Part shown: one piece after another, positions 56,401 through 64,000 of the stretch | Position numbering within the stretch: the first letter of the stretch is position 1 | Layout: each line of letters opens with the position of its first letter | Source of the DNA: Erigeron canadensis | Lineage: Eukaryota > Streptophyta > Magnoliopsida > Asterales > Asteraceae | NCBI RefSeq assembly: GCF_010389155.1 | Contig: NC_057763.1 | Span: 33,338,645-33,402,644, forward strand | Reading direction: 5' to 3' | DNA: 64,000 bases | Translations under genes and position numbers: made by a program | The notes under the pieces: model-generated | The model's database searches: none | What the model was told of the DNA's origin: nothing | The model's input: the letters and a program-made list of their open reading frames with translations, nothing else

Positions 56401-57442
56401 TATTTAAGTCAAAATTTGTACAACATTGTGGGGCCCTTTTAATGACTTTTGTCATGTTTTGATTGGATATCATTATTTCTTACTAAGAGTGTTAGGTGGT
56501 AAGAAATATGTGACTAAATAAGTAATTTTTTTTATAGGTGTCTAAAGTTAGATATACACATTCAAAATTGATCAATTAGGTAATTTTCCCTTAGTATATA
56601 AGGCCTTATCCAACCATAACCTCTTTCTCACCTCTTTCTTAATGTCACGTTAGCACCACATCATCTCTTTTCTCATTTTATATTCCAGAAAATACTACTA
56701 CCAACCATACCTCTTTCTCACCCTTTTTCCTCAAAAAAAAAAAAAAAACAATCTTATACTCATATTAGCCTCTCTCTCTCTCTACTTTCTATTGTTTTCT
56801 CTTGAGAAAAAGTTGGAACCTTTTTCTCAGAAAAAATAAGAAAAAGGGCGTTGGGAAGAGGCCAATGTAATCACAAAGGAGTGCGTAGTGAGACAATGCC
56901 CTATAATAAGAGTGCAAAAATGTGGTTTGTCATAGAGGTGAATGTTAAGCCAACTTTTTAAACTTAAAACTAATTCACATAATGTTGTCAAAACGGTCAT
57001 TAGTATCTCATAACCTTTCAGAGTTTTTGTTGAAAGATAAAAAGGTACATTATTGATAAATTACTAGCAAGTCCCCAAATAATCTTAAAAGTACATATAT
57101 CCATTTAGGATAGAAGTTACAATTAAATACTACTCGTATTTTGTTTTGATCTACATTCAGATTTAAAAAGAAAAAAAAAAACAATGAAATACGAATACCA
57201 CATATGTGAGAAGCCCATGAAAAAAACTCCCAAGTTTAAGACCGAGATACCGATTTTTACCTTAACTTGTTTTTTAATGGTATCCCATCTAAATCCGGAC
57301 CCATAAAACAATACACACATTTCCAAGTTAAGTCACATAGTTTGTAAAGGTTCAATCACACCCCATACCAAAATTATGTGTTTATTTATTTATGAAGTAA
57401 ACTGCCATATATAATGTTGTTAATTGTGTGCAAGCAAATTAA

Positions 57443-57690
57443 CTAGATACGGGCATAAATCCGTACGTTACAGCGTATTTTATTTTAGGAATGACAATTT
57501 GTTATAAGGGTAGATATCGTAATTTAATGTTGTAGTATGTGAAGGGGCATTTTAGGATCCATAAATATGGTAAAGGGGCATTTTGGGAAACATAAATATG
57601 GTGAAAAGGGCTTTTTGTGAAAAAAAATTGCTTAATTTCTTAAGAAATACCATAAATAAAAACCCAAAATGCTTTATAAAAGAGTATAGA
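57443..57690 (-). mobile_element. Small non-autonomous Helitron
   Basis: On the minus strand it begins TCTATACTCTTTTATAAAGC (from 57690) and ends with the hairpin TACGG-ATTTATGC-CCGTA followed by T-CTAG (to 57443). It is inserted between A and T without TSD. At 248 bases it can hold only the ends. The clear terminal hairpin makes this the best-supported Helitron of the window. Confidence 0.7.
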
Positions 57691-57759
57691 TATGAACCTT
57701 CATTGCCGTATTTTACATGTTTTGGGTCTCAATATTTTAACGGTGTATGAGGTTGGTTA

Positions 57760-57920
57760 AGAATTAAGATGACAAACTTTACCTTTACATAGATAGGGAA
57801 ACTGCTTTCAGGTTCTACCTAATTGGTGGAAAAGAACATCCGACTTTTACATGACATGGGGATCAAACCTCCCACCTCTGTTTCCAGATACAAAATGTTT
57901 ACCACTGATACAAACGATAC
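57760..57920 (-). mobile_element. tRNA-derived SINE
   Basis: On the minus strand, an A-box-like TATCAGTGGTAAAC (about 57912-57899) is followed about 30 bases later by a B-box-like GGGAGGTTTGATCCCC (about 57874-57859). Borders are approximate. Confidence 0.5.
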
Positions 57921-60374
57921 TGCTTAAACAGATTTACTAGATGTAATCATCAAATAACTTGAGATTGATTTACCTAAATTATTAATTTAATATATACACA
58001 ATACACGAATGTTAATTTGCACAGGTGATAAAGTCACATGAGCACATATTAAAGAGATAATCCAAAGAGACGAGGGAGAGCTCTTGTTTAATTTGTATAT
58101 ACTCAAGGCAAACATTACAAAGGAAACTTATTTTTGTGAATCGTGAGTACTCTATATATGTTGATGATCGCTACTGCCAACTGATGATGTATACGACTGT
58201 CTACCATTTACCTGATAGGTATTCAGGTATATGTTTCATATCACCTATTTCCAACATTTATATCCTAAATTTATAGTAGCAATTTTTCCCTATGAAGCAA
58301 AAGATAAAATAGTTATGGGTCATCTCAAATGACAGGTTGTTCCACCTGTACAAGGAGACGCGACATCAAATGTTCATGCATAATGAGATTGAGAGATACA
58401 TACTCTCCAACCAACAAGACATATTTTAGGACAATATAAGGTTAAAAAACTTATAAAAATTCTTTTTTATTTTTCTTTCAATAAGGTTCTAAATTATAAA
58501 TTAACAAAACATATAAATGAAATTAAATATGAAATATGCAATTATATATTAAAAAAATCAATTCATATACAATTTAATTTGTTTTTTATTTTCTGAACGT
58601 TAACACTGCGTTCTTGAGTTTAAATCAAAAGAAAAAGATAATAGAATTAGATAAAGAAGGAAAAGGAAAAAAAAATTATATACGTATAAATATACATATA
58701 ATGCAGTTTTGAGTTTAAAAATAATCATAGAAAAGAAAGAGATAAAAATTAATTATATTCTTGAGTTTATATCAAAGGAAAAGTAAAAGTATAATTTTAA
58801 AACAAATTATTAGCAGTAGATTAGTGAAGTAATACATTTACATAATTTTGTTTATTTTTGTTTTTTCTATCCAACCGCCAAATTAATAAAAAACTATTAA
58901 GACTAGAAATCTCCAAATTTTATTACCATTCTTCTTTTTTTTCTTCAATAAAAATGTTCAAAAATAAAAATTTTAATATAGCTTCTATTTTTTCATTCTC
59001 TATCCGTCGAGAAAAACTCAAAATTGCAGTGTAATAATTTAGTTGGGGAATAAAGAGTGAAAACAAGGTTATTTTCAGAAAAATGGAGGTATAGGCCTTT
59101 CTGACACACATCATGTCGTTTTTCGTGACAATTATCATTTGGATTATTGGTGCTTGCTTCTTTTATTTCTTTTAGTTATGGCATTTGTTTTATATCACCG
59201 CACCACCGCCCCCTCGCTTCCCAAAAAATTAATAACATATGTTGTTGTATGTATATGTATCTTTAACTACTTATTTGTGATCTTGTATTATTCACGTGGT
59301 ATATGATAATTTTGTCCAGGTTTAGTTTATATATTCCGAACCTAAGTTTCCCATTTCATACTGATTATTATGTATACTTTAGCCATAATTTAATGTTTTG
59401 GTTTTATTTTTATCAATTTCCTTTCGGAATAATCCAAATAACTTATGTTCACATTTACACCATGTAGCCCGACAACAAACATACCAATGTAGTAGTCACA
59501 TTGGACTTATTTTGTTACTGTCTTACTGATATCAATTTAGCATTGCTTTTTTTTTATTATTATTATTCTTAATTAGTGACTTGAACAAAATTTGTCTAAA
59601 CTCACAAAATTTATGTATTTTCTATCAAATGGAAGTGTTCACCATTTGATGGAGCACATTGTTTGAAACCAATAGATCTAACTAAAGCTGAACCAGAACT
59701 GTTATGTTGGATGACTTGGATCTGGGTTTAAATTTTAAGACTTTTATCAGTGTATAAAAATAAAAGAAAAGAAAAAAGTCTGGTTTTGATCGGGTCCATT
59801 CTGAAATGAATGTTGTTCTTTTAAGATTTAATGAAATGATACTATTAGGCCTGATTCACTAGCCCAAATTTTGAGTCAGGTTCACGATATTTGTCCTATA
59901 TGGTTTGATTCTTGATTCCAACATAATTCAAACAATAGTGATATTCATACCATTTATTTGGATAGATGTAACACCATTGTGTATCACTAGCTTACACGAT
60001 TAACTATACAACTTATACATTAAAAATGATGGTACAAACAATGTCAAATTTTTTTTTTTTTAAAGGTGTACATAATATCGACTGATTACTTATCAATAAC
60101 TGTAATGCCTACTAGGCTAGTATAAACTTGAGTCATGAAACTTACAATAGACTTTACAAGCTTGACTCCTGCAGACTTGTCAAAGCTACTAATTAAGTCA
60201 GAACCATACTTGGCTCAAGCATGGTTTCCCTTATTGAATATAACAATAAAAATGTGGTATAGTCTTGACCCGCATGGTTTCATTACAATTTCAGCCTGAA
60301 AAGTGCCAAATTCTAGAGAATCCATATACATAATATGAATCATTTAGAAATTAAAAGAAAAATATTCTAAGTCT

Positions 60375-61049
60375 TCACGGACTCAAGAAACTGGGCTCAA
60401 AGTTATCCCATATGAAATTATCACCTTGTGATGCATTTAACGCCCCATCTTCCATAGTTTCCCATGCTGGCTCACCATATGGAAACAAGCTTTGACCACT
60501 CGGCCCAAACTTGTTCAAACATTCTTCATTACTCGGACCTGCTAGTTCTGACCCACACGAGTCATTAATCACAGGGATGGCCTCTTGTTCTATGTAAATT
60601 TGTTCTTGACTATTGATGTACTCTTGGGGAAAATTTAATCGGGCTTTGGTTCCTCTTAACTTAAAAGCCTCGTGATCATACGCTAAAGCGGCTTCAACAG
60701 CAGTCTCAAATGTTCCCAACCACCGTCTACTCCTACTATGCGGGAGACGTATTTCTGCTACCCATTTTCCCCATTGGCGTTGTCTCACCCCTCTATATAG
60801 CTTTGGCACAGGCTGCTGAGGTTCCATATCATGGCCCGTTTTATCATTTGATCTAAAAGATATCATTTGTTGATTTGTTGACGATTGAGATTGAGGATTG
60901 TCGTCAAGAGAAAATGGAAACACAAATTTTGATTGCGCGTGTTGTTTTATTGGCCCTTTGATCTTCTTAAGTGGATGAACAATATTCCATGATTGTTTAC
61001 CTTTGTTCCTACCCGAGCTAGAAGAAGTTTCAACATGATTATGTTCCAT
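60375..61049 (-). CDS. AP2/ERF transcription factor, DREB-like
   Basis: Intronless, 224 residues from [12 protein letters not shown]. Nine further in-frame codons upstream (ATG at 61076) are less likely to be used, since MCVILINTP has no family character. One AP2 domain at residues 84-143 begins [20 protein letters not shown] and continues with [19 protein letters not shown] and KARLNFP. The conserved YRG and WLG elements are intact. Val at position 14 of the domain (KWVAEIR) points to the DREB side of the family and resembles the A-6 group (RAP2.4/ERF053-like) by eye. The N-terminal part is basic ([12 protein letters not shown]) and may give nuclear import. The C-terminus is acidic with Trp/Phe ([15 protein letters not shown]), a plausible activation segment. 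Targets are not deducible here. Confidence 0.9.
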   Translation of the reverse strand: MEHNHVETSSSSGRNKGKQSWNIVHPLKKIKGPIKQHAQSKFVFPFSLDDNPQSQSSTNQQMISFRSNDKTGHDMEPQQPVPKLYRGVRQRQWGKWVAEIRLPHSRSRRWLGTFETAVEAALAYDHEAFKLRGTKARLNFPQEYINSQEQIYIEQEAIPVINDSCGSELAGPSNEECLNKFGPSGQSLFPYGEPAWETMEDGALNASQGDNFIWDNFEPSFLSP

Positions 61050-62253
61050 TGGTGTGTTAATTAGTATAACACACAAAACAATTATATATTCATATATATC
61101 AAAGATTTAAGTGTTCTTTCGGTGCATTAGAAGCTATATGTCAATGGACTTTTAATTTGCTACTTCATACCACGCATGCCAAGTTACCCGTATAGTTAGT
61201 AAAAGTGTCATTCTCATAGGCACGCCAAAGACTTTTGACTTTTGTGCAAAGGTTGGTTTTCCTATTGTGATTTATTGAATATTAGTCACTCTTGATGTTC
61301 ATAAGCAATAAAACTATATGATTTGGTCAGCCACCGTACTAGTGCAAAATAACGCATATGGAGTCACTAGAGACCATGTTAGAAACCAATTGTCTTTTGG
61401 TTTGTTGTTTGGCTACAACTATATGTTTTATTTGTTATAAATAATTTTGTTATAACATATTTTATAATTTGTCAAAACACCACCACATATTGTAACAAAA
61501 GCTATAAATTATGTGTTTTGAAATCAACCTTTCATCGGACAGGGCCTAAAACTATTTATATATATAATATGTGTGTGTGTGTTCTTTTTGTTTTGATAAT
61601 GTTCTTTAAGAGTTTGGAGGAAAAGTCGAATGCTAAAAATGCATAAAGAACTCAACTTAGTTACACATCAAAGGTCGATTTCTAATTATTCGTACCTAAT
61701 TGGTCTGTTTTTCATTTTTGCTTTAAACCCAATCTCAATACTGGTTCATGGACTAAGGAAGCAAAAGATGCGTAAATAGAAAAGCTTAGGCAGAACCTAT
61801 ATTTCAAATCAAAACCAATTCCGAGTTTATATCAGGCCCAAGGATTATCAGAATCCACTTTAGAAAAGGTAGCATCTTTAATTCCTCTTTTCTTCATATT
61901 ACCATCCTGCCGTTTTTGGCTCCCAAACTATACAAGAAATTTCACCAATGTTGCATGACTGTGAAAATATTGAAAAAGGCCAAACTATTGTTTCACTCAT
62001 GTAGTTGCAATTTATACAGCCGGAGGCGAGAATCACATGGCAACTTGATTCACATAGATGAACTATTTTGGGGACATATCAAGATGAAAATGGTGACCAA
62101 GAAGTGTTTGGCAAACATGGTCAATCCATCTGTAGGCATGTAGTCATGTATTGTACATTTCCCAATGGGCACATTTTCCGGTTTCCAAACCATGTGTGAA
62201 GCCTTGGCAAATCGCATGGCAAACATGGCCAAACAACCTGATCGGTTACCCAA
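61050..62253. other. AP2/ERF upstream region and intergenic DNA
   Basis: The 5' flank of the AP2/ERF gene is followed by AT-rich DNA. No gene is supported. GTTTGGCAAACATGG (62106) and GGCAAACATGGCC (62218) are a short repeated phrase. Confidence 0.5.
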
Positions 62254-63509
62254 CAGTGGCGGATTCAGGGAGGGTGGGGGAAAAATATTACGTTGGAAAC
62301 AACTAAACTATCATACTTTGCCAAATATCTATCCATCGACATTTTTACTACTAAATATTTACCGAGAGCCAATCCCGAGCTTTAATGCCCATAACGAAAG
62401 AAAAATATACGCTATTAAATTTATAGACAAACAAGATATGTATTAAGATGTTATAATTTATTAAACCTAACTGGCTTATCATGATTATGATTTTTCATGT
62501 AAAACAAGCCTTGCAAAACTCTATCTATTTTTATTTTTATCGGAACAACAATAAGAAAGAAACATATTATAAGAATATAAGGGGATCCTTATTTTGATAA
62601 CCCATTTTTTTGTAAAAACCGTGAGAACTCCAAATATTTATATTGGATCACATGTTTTTTTTGTTCATTTACATGTGAAACGTTATAAAAATATATGTTA
62701 CAGAAGAATTTTTTTTTTCAAAACCTTACATATAGCCGTTTGTCACATGTGAACAGAAAATGTAAACAAATTCATTCACAAGTTCATAAAGGCTACTTTG
62801 AAGGTTTCATAAAAAGTTTCTTCTACAACATACCTTTTTATATTATTTCACATGTGAGTGAACAAAAAAAAGCATGTGAACAAATATATTATCCAAGAGT
62901 TCTCATGGTTTTTTAAAAAAAAATAGTTCTTAAAATAGGGAAACTCAAGAATATAATTAATATAATTAGTTAAGACTCAAAATGTTAGACTTTGAGGGTT
63001 TTTATTTTTTGTTTTTAATAAATTAAGCGTTATTTAAACCTAGTAAACAAATAACTTAGATCATCCTTTAAACTTTAAAGTCCGTGACTCCCTTCCATAT
63101 CAAAAAGACTAGGCCCACTTTACTACAAACAAATGTTATTTGTCTACTTCCCATTTGGATTATGCAAATAAAAAAGTACCGAAGACAGAGGGTATAATAT
63201 ATATTTTCAGAAACTATAGGGGGTAAATAACAAATTGTACAAAATATGTTATCATCTTCTAGAAACCAACCTGCAATTTTTTTTCTTCCATTGAAATCTA
63301 CAAAAACTTTAGCTGCACTATAACACACGAGGGATTGTTTCTGAACATTGCTAAATTTTTCACGAGCTGGGTTCTTTTTCATTTATGGGTTGGGTTCTTT
63401 TTATGATTAAGGTCTTAAATCTAAGTAAATACACTATTAAATTGTCTATGATGTGCTAACTTGGCTGGGGTCGGTCTCCCCCCTCCCTAATGCTTTGTAT
63501 CTGCCGCTG
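62254..63509. mobile_element. hAT-type element, non-autonomous
   Basis: The ends CAGTGGCGGATTC (62254) and (inverted) CAGCGGCAGATAC (ending 63509) are flanked by a perfect 8-bp TSD, TTACCCAA, at 62246-62253 and 63510-63517, diagnostic of hAT. The 1,256-base interior has no hAT transposase motif. It repeats the palindrome-like ACATGTGA several times at about 62650-62880 (for example TTACATGTGAA, TCACATGTGAAC, TCACATGTGAGT, GCATGTGAAC). Confidence 0.8.
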
Positions 63510-63517
63510 TTACCCAA

Positions 63518-64000
63518 TGAGTTTTGTTTTACCAGTGTAAGAAAATGTTTGTTTTCTACTAATTAATTATACTCACTTAATTTGTTCATCGTATCATTAA
63601 CCAACTTCCCTATTCTTACCTTCATATTGCAACTTCTTGTGAGCATCATTATTGTTATGGGTGAAATTTCAGGTTTCATTATCTTGGAACCTTAGGATCA
63701 TGCACCATCAGGATCTTAACATATCTTGATATATTACTAACGATACATTTTAGATATTGTTTCTATGAGAATATTATCCAGGTTATTTGATATTAAGCAC
63801 AAGGAAAATATCTCCAACGGTACAATGAGATTCAACACATGTCTTATTTGATCAACATGCAAGAAAGACTTAGTCCAGCAACATAATCGGACTTCAAGAG
63901 GATTTCAGCATGAGGAGAATATCTTCAAACGGCTACTATATCAGTCAAGATAGGCTCCAACGTTCACTTGATGAAGACCAGGAAGATCCTTATATTTCCG
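63518..64000. other. Unassigned sequence at the window end
   Basis: Less AT-biased from about 63660 on, with CTTGGAACCTTAGGATCATG and ATATCTCCAACGG/ATATCTTCAAACGGC phrases. It could be the start of a retroelement running off the window, but no border or coding motif is visible. Confidence 0.25.

Larger units (their letters stand above)
53589..56590. mobile_element. Outer Mutator-like element (3.0 kb with insertions)
   Basis: The terminal repeats GGGAAAATTAC (53589) and GTAATTTTCCC (ending 56590) open inverted arms of about 200 bases. Both arms contain CACCTATAAA and TTACCACCTA followed by TTAGTAAGAAATA. A perfect 9-bp TSD, TTAGTATAT, flanks it at 53580-53588 and 56591-56599. Subtracting the nested elements leaves about 1.1 kb with no transposase, so it is non-autonomous. 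Confidence 0.75.
56600..60374. other. Gene-free AT-rich DNA before the AP2/ERF gene
   Basis: No gene is supported. A possible Tourist-like MITE spans about 56607-56862 (ends GGCCTTATCCAACC and, inverted, GGCCTCTTCCCAACG, no clear TSD). A Helitron at 57443-57690 and a SINE at 57760-57920 follow. The last part should include the AP2/ERF gene's 3' UTR. Confidence 0.5.

Noticed and set aside
56607..56862. Tourist-like MITE with GGCC ends.
   Set aside because: The inverted ends are short and imperfect and no TAA/TTA duplication flanks them, so I did not list it as a feature on its own.

Overview
This is a nuclear genomic window from a dicot plant. The evidence is interrupted genes with GT-AG introns, a chloroplast thioredoxin and a protochlorophyllide reductase with transit peptides, an AP2/ERF factor, and AT-rich intergenic DNA full of plant transposons (PIF/Harbinger, hAT, Mutator-like, Helitron, Stowaway, SINEs, a Ty3-type LTR fragment). 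The species cannot be fixed from the sequence. An asterid, perhaps Asteraceae, is only a guess.

Seven protein genes can be assembled exon by exon with frame kept across every junction. They are: thioredoxin m (minus, 1907-6075); N-ethylmaleimide-sensitive factor NSF (plus, 12566-18485, 21 exons); an F-box-like RCC1-repeat protein (plus, 21235-23891); a CBS-domain protein of the CBSX5/6 type (minus, 29438-30816); ribosome biogenesis factor BRX1 (minus, 34350-37570); NADPH-protochlorophyllide oxidoreductase (minus, 39341-40944); and a WDR44-like WD40 protein (minus, 42556-48051). An intronless AP2/ERF gene (minus, 60375-61049) follows after about 12 kb without a gene. A decayed RING-H2 relic lies at 11455-11778. 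These are unrelated housekeeping and regulatory genes; nothing suggests a functional cluster.

The space between genes is mostly nested mobile DNA, and many borders can be set by target-site duplications (TSDs). The 3.6 kb thioredoxin intron holds a Harbinger element with an hAT inside it, plus a small Helitron. At 53589-56590 a 3 kb Mutator-like element with a perfect 9-bp TSD holds a second Mutator-like element and a Stowaway MITE. At 26622-27643 a Ty3-type fragment is flanked by two LTRs in inverted orientation, the whole bounded by a perfect 5-bp TSD. At 62254-63509 an hAT element has a perfect 8-bp TSD.

The most notable observations are: (1) intron 1 of NSF reads as a U12-type AT-AC intron; (2) the palindromic LTR element inserted as one unit; (3) the Harbinger element carries an unrecognised open frame interrupted by one stop; (4) a regularly spaced array of small three-base-loop hairpins sits inside the nested Mutator-like element. 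No clearly new biological system could be demonstrated; items 1-4 are the best candidates for follow-up.
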